Source: Shinisaurus crocodilurus (Eukaryota; Chordata; Lepidosauria; Squamata; Shinisauridae). Taken from it: DNA of 64,000 nucleotides. Below, piece after piece: positions 31,900-43,379 of this stretch (within the stretch, counting starts at the first letter, position 1; every line of letters starts with the position of its first letter). A model generated the notes under the pieces. The model saw only the letters and a program-made list of their open reading frames with translations. It was not told where the DNA came from and ran no database searches. The stretch lies in contig CM037880.1 in the NCBI GenBank assembly GCA_021292165.1, positions 185,563,970 through 185,627,969 on the forward strand. The letters run 5' to 3'. The translations under genes and the position numbers were made by a program.

Positions 31900-32205
31900 T
31901 TTCTTTAAGATGGATAGGAAAGTGTTGTTTTTTACATCATGCTTTCCTGTGAACCACTTTGAGTATACTCAATATGGAAAAGCAGTATATAAATAAAGTG
32001 ATTGATTACAACAGCATATCATGCATCAGATCAGATATCCAGTATCAGAGGCAGTATGCCTATGTACTCCAGTTGCTGGGGAACATGGGTGGGAAGGTTC
32101 TGTTGCACTCATGTCCTGCTTCTGGGATCCCACGGGCAACTGTGTGAACAGAATGCTGGACAAGATGGATCCTTGGTCTGATCCAGCATGGCTCATCTTA
32201 TGTTC
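31900..32205 (+). repeat. Two LINE tails in series
   Basis: First CCTGTGAACCACTTTGAGTA ... TATATAAATAAAG (to about 32000), then the CR1/L3-like tail (TATCAGAGGCAGTATGCCTA, GAACAGAATGCTGGACAAGA, TTGGTCTGATCCAGCATGG, ending near 32205). Confidence 0.75.
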
Positions 32206-33560
32206 ATGTAGACACCCCGTAAAAAGTGAGCAACAAAGAATGGCAATTCCAAAGTAAACACTTTGTGTGGAAGCACAATTCAAAGATAATCTAATCCAGT
32301 ACTTTGACCTATGGTAGCATTCCTTTGCATCAATCACATCTATACCACACATCAGCCCTTTTTACAGATTAATCCCATCATCTCAATTGTAGCATGCCTC
32401 AAACCACAGAGCAGGATTGAACAAAATCCTCCCATGTAAGAGGTTCCTGCAACATTCAATGAACAGTTTATTAAACTAATTCATATTACAAAAGTGACCC
32501 ACAGACTACATTCCTGTTCCTTTTAATCGATCACTTTCCTGTCATTCTGCTCTACAAGGGTAACCTCTCTATCTGAACAGAAGCACAGAAAGTCACCACA
32601 AGATGGCCTAAAGTAAATATATAGCATATTTCATTTCACAAGCATTTAATAAAGATCCAATCTTGTCTTAACTTCTAGCCACAGCAACAGTTTTCCTTTG
32701 TGAAAGGTTACTAACTGTTCATTCCTTGGCAATTAAAGTGCTTGCTGTATTTTCTACATTTTGGCACAAAGATGTCTGGCAATGGACCCACCACCATGAT
32801 GGGAAAGTGACTTGCAACTAAGCAGGGGGAAATCCCTTTCTCTAGAACAGAACACAAAAGGGATTAGTTTCGAAGAGGAAATGATAGCTGTTCCCTAGCA
32901 ATGTGTTATGGAATTGTGAAAATGTTTTGGCCAGCAATGTTCATACATTTGGGGGGAGGGGTATAAGGCACAAATGAATTCATCTTCAGGGGTAAGCGAA
33001 TTCTAATAATTTACAGAAAGTGGCCTTCCCTTTAAATAAAGGTGTTTTTTTTCTTTTACCCCTCCCCCCATCAAAAAAGGGGGGTGAATTAGCTGCTCTC
33101 AGCGGCCCAGCCATGTTTCTGGGACAGAATGCCCATGGGAACGTTATGTCATGCAACAGCATTGGTCCCATGGGCAGTCTTGGGAAGAAAAGATGGCTGC
33201 CCCTATTGTGGCCAATGAGGGTGGCCATCTTTCACTCCTTGGCTGAGAGCAGCCAAACCACCACTTGAAGCAATGGCAAGACGTTTTTGTTTTGGTAGTG
33301 TAAAAAACAACAACCAAATACTTGGTCACCTCATATTTAAAGTTAAGTGTCTTCCCCAAGCAATCTTAGAAATCAGACACCCTGAAAAGCACAGAATAAA
33401 AGAAACAACTAAACACTTGGTCACTTCATGTCTAAAGGTAAGTCATCCCCAAACAATCTTAGAATTCAGTCACCCCAAAAGGCATAGAATAGCTTTCGCC
33501 CACTTTTGTGGGGGGATGAATGGTGCTGTGAAAGGATACTTGGGCCAGCTTTACTTTTGG
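32206..33560 (-). other. IL7: IL7 intron 2, unassigned
   Basis: No recognised gene or well-defined repeat. A direct repeat is present near 33310-33480 (AATACTTGGTCACCTCATAT / AACACTTGGTCACTTCATGT, each followed by CAATCTTAGAA and CACCC), about 96 bases apart. Confidence 0.5.
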
Positions 33561-33564
33561 ATAA

Positions 33565-33739
33565 TCTACTACAGTATTTTTCCATGTATAAGACTATACT
33601 TTTTCCTAAAATTGTTAGACTAAAAATTGAGGGTCGTCTTATACACGGAAGTAAGCCAAGGAGAGAACCGCGCAGTTGCGAAACTGCCCAGTGGGGGGCG
33701 TCTTATACATGGGGGTGTCTTATAGACGGAAAAATACGG
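33565..33739. mobile_element. MITE (TATAAGAC/GTCTTATA type)
   Basis: Starts TACAGTATTTTTCCATGTAT and ends ATAGACGGAAAAATACGGTA; the ends are inverted repeats and GTCTTATACA words repeat inside. Abuts the presumed Helitron. Confidence 0.8.
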
Positions 33740-35050
33740 TATATAAATGTGAAAGTTCGTCTGCAGCTGTGCGGGTGCCGGGTGTGTGCAGTTTGTGTGT
33801 GTCGCATAGGTTCCTACACATTTGGATGGATCCGCTCCAAACTTGGCACGCATACTCTCCATCACCCAAGCACAAAGACTGGCGGGTTCAAATCTCCAAA
33901 AAACCCTCGCTGTGCCTGTACGGCCCAAAATAGATGAGAGCCAATGGCGTCACTTGGAATGTTTGCAGGGGCCATTCAGGAGCGGTTATGCAAATCACTC
34001 CAACGGCATTTAGAATGTTCGTATGAACTGCCACGGGCCCAATCAGGAGCGGATATGTAAATCTCTCCTACGTCCAAACAGAATGTTCATATGAACTGCA
34101 GCTGGGGCCTACATGGGGGGGGGAGCTGGGATTTCATTGTTGGGTAGTCCCGGGGGAGGAGGCAAACTGGGATTACATTGTTGTGTAGTCCTGAGGGGGA
34201 GGAGGAGCAGGGATTTCAGTGTGTAGTCCCAGGGTGGGGGGGGAGCAGGGATTTCAGTGTGTGGTCCCGGGGGAGCAGGGATTTCATTGTTGTGTAGTCC
34301 CGGGGGGGTGGGGGAGCAGGGATTTCATTGTGTGGTCCCGGGGGGGGGAGCAGGGATTTCATTGTGTAGTACCGGGGGGTGGGGGACAGGGAATACATTG
34401 TTGTGTAGTCCTGGGGGGGGAGGGAAGCTGGGATTCATTGTGTAGTCCCGGGAGGGGGAGCAGGGATTTCAATGTGCAGTCTGGGGGGCGGACAGAGATT
34501 TGATTGTGTAGTCCCGGGGGGGGGGGAAGCAGGGATTTCATTGTACAGTCCCGGAGGGGGGAGCGGGGAATTCATTGTTGTGTAGTCCCGGGGGGGGGGG
34601 TGAGCTGTGATTTCATTGGTGTGTGGTCCCGCGAGAGCTGGGATTTCACTGTTGTGTAGTCCGGGGGGTAGAGCAGGGATTTCATTGTGCAGCCCTGGGG
34701 GAAAGGGAACAGGGATTACATTGTGTAGGCCGGGGGGAGAGCAGGGTTTTCATTGTGTAGTTCCGGGGGAGCAGGTAGTCCTGGGGGAGCTGGGATTTCA
34801 TTGTGCAGTCCCAGGGGAGCTGGTAGTCCCGGGGGAGCTGGGATTTCATTGTGCAGTCCCAGGGGAGCAGGTAGTCCCGGGGGAGCTGGGATTTGTGTAA
34901 TCCTGGGGCAGCTGGGATTCCATTATGTAGTCCCGGGGGACCTTTCCTATGGAGGGATTCAAAATAGCGGACAGCTACCTTAAGGAATTTCGAACAAATA
35001 GTGCCTATAGGAAAATGACGACCTGTGCAATGTCGGGTAAAAAAAGCTAG
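33740..35050 (+). mobile_element. Probable non-autonomous Helitron
   Basis: The left end TATATAAATGTGAAAGTTCG and the right end TGCAATGTCGGGTAAAAAAA followed by GCTAG match the style of vertebrate Helitrons, which end in CTAG after a short hairpin with a TGCAATG-like loop. There are no terminal inverted repeats or clear target duplication, as expected. The middle is the G-rich minisatellite at 34095-34935. It has no helicase or replication-initiator coding. Confidence 0.55.
34095..34935. repeat. G-rich minisatellite, about 35-45 bp unit
   Basis: About twenty imperfect copies of GGGAGCAGGGATTTCATTG(TTG)TGTAGTCCCGGGGG. Units vary in length mainly by G-run length and presence of TTG; the last four are shorter and contain GGGGAGCTGGTAGTCCC. 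G-runs of 5-12 recur in every unit. The ORFs over it are low-complexity artefacts. Confidence 0.92.
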
Positions 35051-35109
35051 TAATGATATAAATTACATCAGTTCTGTAATCACTCCATGTCATTCAGTTG
35101 TCTATGTGA

Positions 35110-35192
35110 ATCCGGGTATGTATGTATGTATGTATTTATTCATTTTCTATACCGCCCAATAGCCGAAGCTCTCTGGGCGGTGTACACCAAAG
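35110..35192 (-). repeat. (TATG)n and reversed LINE tail
   Basis: GTATGTATGTATGTATGTAT, then ATTTATTCATTTTCTATACC and GCCCAATAGCCGAAGCTCTC; the latter is the complement of the tail inside the MITE at 17400. Confidence 0.8.
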
Positions 35193-35719
35193 TTGGGTAC
35201 TAATTTTTTTTTTAAAAAAAAATAGATTATCATCAGACTATAACTAGATTTGTTATGCAACTACCCCGTGAAGATTTACAGTTGGCTCAGCAGCTGAGAT
35301 ATTTGTGCTTGAGAAGATACTGCAAGTCAATAACATGGAAGTGGAAGAATTTCTCTTCCAAATCAAGCACTACTGAAGCAAATTAACAACAGCAACATTA
35401 TGTACATTTCTGTTGTTGCTTATTATCAGTGGTGGGAGGCAGCATCTTTCATTTCACCTATTAAGTACTTTTCCAACATCTTTCATCTTGCAGCTTCCAC
35501 ATTTTCTTATAACACCACCTTTTCTGATCTAAAGCCCTGTATCTGGTCTGATTTTCCATCACCATCTTACCCTCCATAGCTCTTCATTAAAGAACTAAAG
35601 AGAACATTGCAGTTTCTGACTATGGAAGGAGATTCAAGATGAAGAGCAACCAGGAATGCTAGCTTCTGAGAACGAAGAGTCTCCTCATTATGATCTGGTT
35701 CACAAGACATGACAGCCCA

Positions 35720-36480
35720 CCATGGTCATTCTAGACTCCCAGCTGTCCATGGAGGCTCAGGTGGCAGCTGTGAGCCGGGCAGCGCTGTATCAACTCCATC
35801 TGATACGGCAGCTGCGCCCCTACCTTCCTAATCACCTGCTCCCATCAGTGGTTCATGCCTTGGTCTCCTCTCGCCTAGACTACTGTAATGCGCTCTACGT
35901 GGGGTTACCCTTGAAGACGGTTCGGAAGCTGCAGCTGGTACAGAACGCGGCGGCTTGCCTGGTTAAAGGCAGCCGCCGGCGGGATCACATCACGCCAGTG
36001 ATGAAGGATTTGCACTGGCTACCAGTTGCTTGCCGAGCCGAATTCAAGGTGTTGGTTTTGACCTTTAAAACCCTATACGGCTCTGGTCCAGTTTATCTCA
36101 AGGAGCGTCTCCAGCAACACCAAGTGGGCCGCTCAACAAGATCTGCCACGGATGGCCTTCTCCTTGTCCCTTCAGCCAGAGCAGCTAGACTGGTGGGGAC
36201 GACGAAGAGGTCCTTTTCTGTGGCGGCCCCCGTACTGTGGAACTCTCTCCCGAGTGACCTCCGCCATGCCCCCTCTCTGATGAGCTTCCGTCGCTCATTA
36301 AAAACCTGGTTGTTCAGGCGGGAATATGGGGTGGGTTAAGATTTTAAAATTTTTATATTGTTTTAATGTATTTTATTGTATTTATGTATTTTATTGTGTG
36401 TACATCGCCCAGGGTTGCCGGTTGCCGGCCAGATGGGCGATAAATAAATATTAATAATAAATAATAAATAAATAAATAAA
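35720..36480 (+). mobile_element. L2 LINE, 5'-truncated, C-terminal reverse transcriptase region
   Basis: One open stretch of 205 codons (35722-36339) encodes the end of an L2-type ORF2: SSRLDYCNALYVGLPLKTV, HWLPVACRAEFKVLVLTFKT, then WNSLPSDLRHAPS and a stop. Its 3' end is CGCCCAGGGTTGCCGGTTGC and an AATAAATA tail. It corresponds closely, base by base, to 40087-40830 of the neighbouring L2, suggesting both are fairly young. It starts abruptly within the coding region (GGTCATTCTAGACTCCCAGC). Confidence 0.95.
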
Positions 36481-36639
36481 TATTGTGTCATGTGAACCTG
36501 GCCATTGCCTGTTTAGAGACATTAAGGATCCTCCAGTGGAGATTAGCCCCCTATGACCCGATCTGCACGTGTGCGCACACGCACACCCTTTTAGTACTCG
36601 GTAGAACCAACAAACATCTCAAACTCTGGCTCCTCTATT

Positions 36640-39600
36640 TGAAGTTCCAGGTTAGGAGCTCTACAGAAGATAAGGATGGGGATATTATATAGGTGTGGCT
36701 GGGGTTTTTTAAGAGGCCCTTCTTTTTTGAAGGACCGGGGGTTTTTAGGGGTTGGTTTTAGGGGTGGGTCTCCTGCCTGATTGGCGGAAGCGAGGGGGCA
36801 TGTGCCTCTCCCAGGGAGATGATGATGGAGGGAGTTCTGGGGGGCAAAGCATACCACTGTTGAGCGGCAGACGTTGGCAGAACGCTAGGGGCAGGCCACG
36901 CCGATTAAGGGGGACAAGGGATCGATGCTTAATACCTATCCCTTGTTCCGGGCCTGCCCAGAGCCAAGGGATAACTGGGGGATGTGCGGCTCCTCCCCAC
37001 ACCTTGCGTTTGCTGTTGTGCAATGCCAGGTCCGTTACCCAAAAAACATCTCTCATCCATGACTTGATCCTGGATGAGGGTGCGGACCTGGCATGTATTA
37101 CGGAAACCTGGCTGGACGAGGCCGCTGCTCCAACTCTGGCGGCCTTGTGTCCAGCTGGTTTCTCGTATGCCCAGCAGCCAAGGGTTGGGGGACGGGGAGG
37201 GGGAGTGGCTGTTATCTACCGGGAGTCCTTGGTCCTTACCAGACTCCCTCTCCGGAAGACCAAGTTTATTGAGTGCATGTACTGGAGGTTGGGTCCAAAG
37301 GGCAGTCTGGGGATTCTGCTTGTGTACCGTCCACGCTGCTGCATGACAGACTCCCTGGCCAAGGTGCTGGAGGTGGTCTCTGATGTGCGTGTGTTGTCCC
37401 CCAGGCTATTGGTGCTGGGGGACTTCAACGTGCATTCAGGGCTGCCCTCACGGGGGCACCTCGGGACTTCATGGAGACCATGGCTTCCTGGGAGCTGCAC
37501 CCTGTATTAACTGGACCTACCCATGTAGCCGGTCATGCACTGGACTTGGTTTTTGTTTCTGGAGAGGGGGGAAATGATCTGGAAATTGGGGGTATATCCA
37601 CCACCCCCTTGTCATGGTCAGATCACTATCTGGTGGGGTTGGGTTTCTCGATACCAGAACCCCTCTGCAGGGGTGAGGGACCTATTAGGATGGTCCGCCC
37701 CAGGCGTCTTATGGATCCGGATGGATTCCTGAATGCGCTTGGGGAATAGGAGCACACAAACGGTAGCTCGGTCGAGACCCTGGTGGACGACTGGAATGCT
37801 GCAATAACCAGGGCATTAGACCGAGTTGCCCCGAAGCGCCCTCTTCGCCTGAACAGAGCTCGTGCAGCACCATGGTTCACTCCTTCGCTGCGAGCTCTGA
37901 AACAAGAGGTGAGAAGGCTAGAGCGCCGATGGCGTAATTCCCACTCCGAAGACGATCGAACATGGGTTCGAGCTGCATCTTCAGCCTAACGGGTGGCGGT
38001 GGAGGCAGCAAAAGAGAATTTCTATGCTGTCTCCATTGCGTCTGCGGAGTGCTGCCCCAGGAGGCTGTTCCAAGTGGTCCGGAGTCTGGTCGGTCCAGCC
38101 GCTCCGGACCCAATGGAACAGTCTAAAGCCTCCTCTGAGGCTTTAGCGAAGCACTTCGCAGATCGGATTAGGAGTGGGATATTGTGCGTCAAGGACACAG
38201 GGAGTGAGCGGGAGGAGGCCAATGGCAGACCGGTTTTGTGGGATCGGTTCCAGCTTCTTCCTTCTGATGAAGTGGACAAGGTGCTTTCATCTGTGAGGCC
38301 GACCACCTGCTTGCTTGATCCTTGCCCGTTCTGGCTCATCATGAGCTGTAGGGAGAGACTGGGTGAGGGGATCAAGGCAGTGGTCAGGGATGGGGACTTG
38401 GACTCGAGGACTCGACTCGTGAGTCGGACTGAGTCCCCCCTCTGACTCAACTCGGACTCGAGTCCCAATATTTTTAATGGGACTCGAGACTTGACTCGGG
38501 ACTCGAGACCAAGGACTCTTCAACATCCCTGGGCTGTGCCAGAAGGAGTGGAGAGGAGCGTGATTGCCGGTGAAGAGCACATGGAAGCGAGGTGTGCCGC
38601 TGCTCGGCCACTATGGACGGCTACCAAGAGTGCAGCCCCAACAGTGTGTCAAGATTTATTTTGATTGATGTGTTGCGTACTTGGGAGAGGCAGAAGAAGG
38701 ACATGAGGTTACTCTGTGTGGCTGCTCTGACTGTGTTTCTGGTTCCAGCAAGTTCATCACCAGTGGAGCGGGTGTTCAGTGAGGGTGGAATTGTGATGAG
38801 TGGAATTGTGATCTCACCATTCCAGAATGGGGGCCAAACATTTAGAAAAAATCATGTTCCTCAAATGTCTGGGGTTCCCAGCCTCCTCTGCCTGCCTGGT
38901 CTCTTCTTGACCAGTTCAACAGTTGAACTGTCCAAGACAAAGGCCTCTGCCTGCCTGCTTCGGGGTTCCCTGCCTCCTCTGCCTGCCTGGTTATTTTGGG
39001 TTTTTCTGCCTGGTCTGTTCTTGCCAAAACCAGTTGCAGAGTTTTGAAATAAAAGGGCACACTTGTGCCTAGAACTATGTATTTAAGCCACACATCTGAA
39101 GTAGCCTTATTTTGTTGGGAAAACCCCCCATTGATTTTAATAGGGACTCGTGGAGTCAGCTTTGGGAGTGACTCGTGAGTCACCATTTAGGACCAAGGAC
39201 TCGGACTCGAGTCCAAAGACTCGTGACTCGACTCGTGACTCGAGACCAAGGACTCTTCAACATCCCTGGCGGTGGTGAATGCCTCCCTCGAGGAGGGAGT
39301 GATGCCATCAGCCCTCAAGGAGGCAGTAATAAGACCGCTTCTAAAGAAGCCCTACTTGGATCCCCAGGATCTAAACAACTTTCGCCCAGTCTCCAATTTA
39401 CCATTTCTGGGCAAGGTGATCGAGCGGGTGGTGGGTGCTCAGTTGAAGGCACACTTGGATGAAGCCGATTATTTAGATCCATGCCAGTCGGGCTTCAGGC
39501 CTGGACATGGGACGGAGACGGCCTTGGTGGATGATATGAGGAGGGCTTTGGATAGGGGTGACTGCTCCTTTCTAGTCCTCCTCGATCTCTCAGCGGCTTT

Positions 39601-40840
39601 TGATACCGTTGACCACGGTATCCTCCTGGACCGCCTGGAGGGGTTGGACTTAGGAGGCACTGTATTGTAGTGGTTCCGGTCCTTCCTCTCTGGAAGGTAC
39701 CAGAGGGTAGTTCTTGGGGAGGAGGCTTCGGACCCTCGGCTGCTCACTTGTGGGGTGCCACAGGGTTCCATCCTCTCCCCGATATTATTCAACATCTACC
39801 TAAAGCCGCTGGGAGCAATCATCAGGAGGTTTGGGGTGCGGTGTCATCAGTATGCGGATGACACGCAGCTCTACCTCTGTTTCAAGTTTTCACCAAGGTT
39901 GGCCGTTGAGACCCTGTCCAAGTGCCTGGAGTCAGTGGGTGGCTGGATGGGAAGGAACATGTTGAAGCTGAACCCCGACAAGACCAAGGTACTTCTGGTG
40001 GGGGACAAGGGGAGGTTAGGGGATGTTGACCTGGTGCTGAATGGGGTACATCTACCCCTGAAGGACCAGGTCTGCAGCTTGGGGGTCATTCTAGACTCCC
40101 AGCTGTCCATGGAGGCTCAGGTGGCAGCTGTGAGCTGGGCGGCGCTGTATCAACTCTATCTGATACGGCAGCTGTGCCCCTACCTTCCCAATCACGTGCT
40201 CCCATCAGTGGTTCATGCCTTGGTCTCCTCTCGCCTAGACTACTGTAATGTGCTCTACGTGGGGTTACCCTTGAAGACGGTTCGGAAGCTACAGCTGGTA
40301 CAGAACACGGCGGCTCGCCTGGTTAAAGGCAGCCGCCGGCGGGATCACATCACGCCAGTGCTCAAGGAGCTACACTGGCTACCAGTTGCTTGCCGAGAAG
40401 AATTCAAGGTGTTGGTTTTGACCTTTAAAACCCTATATGGCTCCGGTCCAGTCTATCTCAAGGAGTGTCTCCAGCAACACCAAGTAGGCCGCTCAACAAG
40501 ATCTGCCACAGACGGCCTTCTCCTTGTCCCTTCAGCCAGAGCAGCTAGACTGGTGGGGACTAGGAAGAGGGCCTTTTCTGTGGCAGCCCCCGTACTGTGG
40601 AACTCTCTCCCGAGTGACCTCCGCCATGCCCCCTCTCTGCTGAGCTTCTGGCGCTCATTAAAAACTTGGCTATTCAGGTGGGAATATGGGGTAGGCTAAT
40701 TATCTTAAAATTTTATATTGTTTAAATGTATTTTATTCTGTTTTTATCTTGTGTTTTTATCTGTGTACATCGCCCAGGGTGGCCGGTTGCCGGCCAGATG
40801 GGCGATAAATAAATACAAATAATAATAAATAATAATAATA
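36640..40840 (+). mobile_element. L2 LINE, nearly full length, broken, hAT inserted
   Basis: The apurinic-type endonuclease is at about 37000-37750: LLCNARSVTQKTSLIHDLI, ACITETWLD, LLVLGDFNVH, and WSDHYLVG after a frameshift near 37470. In-frame stops are at 37747 (TAG) and 37987 (TAA). The linker follows to 38376, then the hAT insertion, then the reverse transcriptase from 39270: [37 protein letters not shown], a stop near 39668, GVPQGSILSPILFNIYLKPL, and an intact YADD box (QYADDTQLYL). It ends like the 35.7-kb copy. Antisense to IL7, in intron 2. Confidence 0.95.
38385..39268 (+). mobile_element. hAT transposon, internally deleted, inserted in L2
   Basis: Terminal inverted repeats CAGGGATG ... 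CATCCCTG, flanked by 8-bp duplications GCAGTGGT (38377-38384) and GCGGTGGT (39269-39276), 7 of 8 identical. Both ends are full of GACTCGAG / GACTCGTGAGTC words. The middle (38592-39047) encodes a fragment with VPASSSPVERVFSEGG, the conserved hAT dimerisation (hATC) motif, so part of the transposase C-terminus survives. An extra copy of the right terminus (GAGACCAAGGACTCTTCAAC then ATCCCTG) lies inside at about 38506-38533. Confidence 0.92.
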
Positions 40841-40854
40841 ATAAAAAATAAAGC

Positions 40855-41690
40855 TCCAAATGGATGTGTGAGGAATTTGTTTGTAGGGTGGAAATCCATC
40901 AGTTTTCCTCGGTTTGCCCCCCCAGATTCTGGTTTGCTGCCCACACGCTGGCGTTGACTCACTGCAGCACGAGTTGAGCCAGGTCGCAGACTTCTGTCTG
41001 CAAGACGGATCGTAATTTGCGGGGGGATTTTGAACCCGCCAATGGGATTTATGCAAACAGGTGCTGGAAAAACACTTAATTTTAACGGGACTTGCACAAT
41101 TTGCGCAAATTTCACTGAGCCACGTGGTTTTTCTGGTGCCGTTTCTGTGCAAAAAAATTGCCCTTTTTGCACAAAACAGCATCTGGAAAACACATGGCTG
41201 AGATTTGTTCAAAAATGGCCAGTTTTTGCACAAAACAGCACTCGAAAAAACATGCGGCTTAGTGATATTTGCACATCTCGCGAACCCACCTGCTTTTCAG
41301 GTGCTGTTTTGTGCAAAAAAAATAGCCATTTTTGAACAAATCTCACTAACCCACATGTTTTCTAGGTGCTGATTTGTGCAACAACAAAAAAATGGCCCTT
41401 TTGCACAAAACAGCATCTGAAAAACACACGGGTTAGTGAGATTTGTACAAATCTCACTGATCCATGTGTTTTCCAGGTGATATTTTGTGCAAAAAGGGCC
41501 TTATTTGCACAAAACAGCAGCTGGAAAACAGGTGGCTCACACACATGCAAGTCTTAAACCACGTGTTTTCGCAGCGCCGGCTTCCGTAAATTCCATTGGT
41601 GGTTTTAAAAACACACTGACAAATCGCGGTCTGTCTTGCAGATGGAAGTCCACGAAAAAAAATTGATTCGGCCCACTTCCAATCCATCAA
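40855..41690. repeat. Non-coding element with alternating TTTTGTGCAAAA repeats
   Basis: After CACGAGTTGAGCCAGGTCGC there follow about six alternately oriented units containing TTTTTGCACAAAACAGCA or GTGCTGTTTTGTGCAAAAA with GGAAAACACATGG / CCACATGTTTTC. It resembles the 20960-21410 repeat. No protein; the ORFs over it change frame with the repeat units. Confidence 0.75.
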
Positions 41691-41999
41691 ATCTGAAGTG
41701 GGCAGGAAATCCAGTGAGCTCAAACAAGCTAGATTTCCCTGTTTTGGTACATCCCTACTTCTCACTAGCTCTTGGACTAGATTAAACTTATCCAACTTTA
41801 TTAAGCAGCATTTGGAATCCCTTTATCCACCTCTCTCAAGCACTAGTATTTGTTACCATAATCTGTTTCTTATTTTAATACACTCCTATTGAGGAGGGTT
41901 CCTGTGAGTATGGGGTGGGGGGGGGGAAATATTTGCAGAAACCTGATGTTTCCCTGACATCAGGCATTAGCATCTTTAACTCTGCCTATTCGAACCAAT

Positions 42000-42165
42000 G
42001 GAGATTTTGTGTCCTTTTAAAGTTTCAAGTTTTATTGTAATCTTCTGTTTTAATCACTGACTGATCTCACTGATTATTTTGTCTGTAACATATTGATTTT
42101 ATTGTTATTCTACAGCCCTGGGAACTCTCTGGTTGAATATAAGTGTGTTAAATAAGTAAATTTCA
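42000..42165 (+). repeat. LINE tail fragment
   Basis: GTTTCAAGTTTTATTGTAAT ... CCCTGGGAACTCTCTGGTTG ... GTGTTAAATAAGTAAAT has the form of a truncated L2-like 3' end. Confidence 0.45.
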
Positions 42166-42199
42166 GAGCATAGCATTTATTTATAGAGCCTACATTTTA

Positions 42200-42433
42200 A
42201 AATATATATATATATTTATAACCGCCTTTTTTCCTGCAAGGAACCCAAGGCAGCTTACATAATCCTCCTCCTCCTCTCCATTTTATCCTCACAACAACCC
42301 TGTGAGGTAGGTTAGGCTGAGAGTCAGTGACTGGCCCAAAGTCACCCAGTGAGTTTCATGGCCAAGTGGGGGCTAGAACTCGGATCTCCCGAGTCCCAGT
42401 CCAACACTCTCACCACTACGCCACGCTGGCTCT
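42200..42433 (-). repeat. tRNA-headed SINE (main family), - copy
   Basis: AACCGCCTTTTTTCCTGCAA, CTCACAACAACCCTGTGAGG and CCAACACTCTCACCACTACG, in reverse orientation. It ends 128 bases short of IL7 exon 2 on its downstream (intron 2) side. Confidence 0.93.
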
Positions 42434-42560
42434 ATTATACCTCATTTCCATTATGCAAGGCAATGAGGTTACTAGCATCAAAACTAGGAACATTGCTCAG
42501 CATGTTAAAATTGCTCACATACTTTATTATTTTTTTAAAAAAACATAAAATGCTACCTAC

Positions 42561-42688
42561 CAGATGACTAATGCTGGGGGATAGAATATTATAATAATCT
42601 TCTCGGATTTCATTCATGCAAACAGATGAAGCATCTGGCACCAGAGCTAGGAACAGTGGCAGAATCCCAAAGATATACCTTAAAAAAG
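42561..42688 (-). CDS. IL7: IL7 coding exon 2 (signal peptide and start of mature protein)
   Basis: Acceptor TTTTGTAATCTAG|CTT; donor CATCTG|GTAGGT; 128 bases, phase 1 to 0. Joined to exon 1 (ATGTTCCATG) it reads MFHAFLRYIFGILPLFLAL, then VPDASSVCMNEIREDYYN and ILSPSISHL. Human IL-7 begins MFHVSFRYIFGLPPLI and continues PVASSDC, so the signal peptide, its cleavage zone (DASS|VC) and the first cysteine line up residue by residue, and YYNILSPSISHL parallels YESVLMVSIDQLL. This is the strongest single proof that the minus-strand gene is IL7. An ORF scan only shows its second half. Confidence 0.97.
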
Positions 42689-42959
42689 CTAGATTACAAA
42701 ATTACATCGAATTAGTTAGTACCAAGATGGTATATGCTCAGTGGGCTATGGTAACATGCTATAATATTAAATAGTGGCTTCTTGGACATATGTAAGTTTA
42801 GTGCTCAGCAAGATTATTAAGAGCCAGATAGAGGCACTGACATTGTAACTAGAGATTACAGCAAATACTTGTCTTGTTAATCAAGAGGGTGGCAAAGCCT
42901 CCCATCAAATTCCATTGAGAAGTGGAAAATTAGAAACCAGATTTGTCATAGGATTCCTG

Positions 42960-43362
42960 GTTTGCCCGTAACAATAACCTTGGGCTCCAGAGGAACCCTA
43001 GCTTATAGTTTACGAGCAGCATGCTCATACATGCTGCCTGATCACTCCAACTGCAGGCTAAACAAATCCCAAACCTTCCATCCACAGTTTGCTTAGCTTT
43101 ATGTGTGAACTGGGAACTCTGGCTTCTCTCTTCCCTGACAAGCCAGAATCATAAGCCATGGTTTGCCATTGGTTTATGACTCTGGCTTGAAGCCAGCATT
43201 CCCAGTCTGAGAGACATCCCAGTTCCCAGAAAGTCTGTGATTTGTTTAGCCACACCTGCTCGCAGCATAAGCAATTGGGCAGCATGAACGAGCACGCTGT
43301 TCATAAACAATAAACCAGGTTTTCCCCAGAACCCTGGCTTATTGTTACGTGCAAAACAGGCC
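42960..43362. mobile_element. MITE with long inverted repeats
   Basis: GTTTGCCCGTAACAATAACC at the left is complementary to GGCTTATTGTTACGTGCAAAAC at the right; inside, GCCAGAATCATAAGCCATGG and TTTATGACTCTGGCTTGAAG form a second inverted pair. A broken relative is at 58920-59085. Located in IL7 intron 1. Confidence 0.85.
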
Positions 43363-43379
43363 TATAGTGTATTACTGAA

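Noticed and set aside
31482..31996. Gly-rich ORFs of 87-162 codons
   Set aside because: They follow from a GGC-rich tandem repeat inside a MITE; several frames and both strands are open.
34216..34983. Gly/Val-rich and Pro-rich ORFs on both strands
   Set aside because: Products of the G-rich minisatellite.
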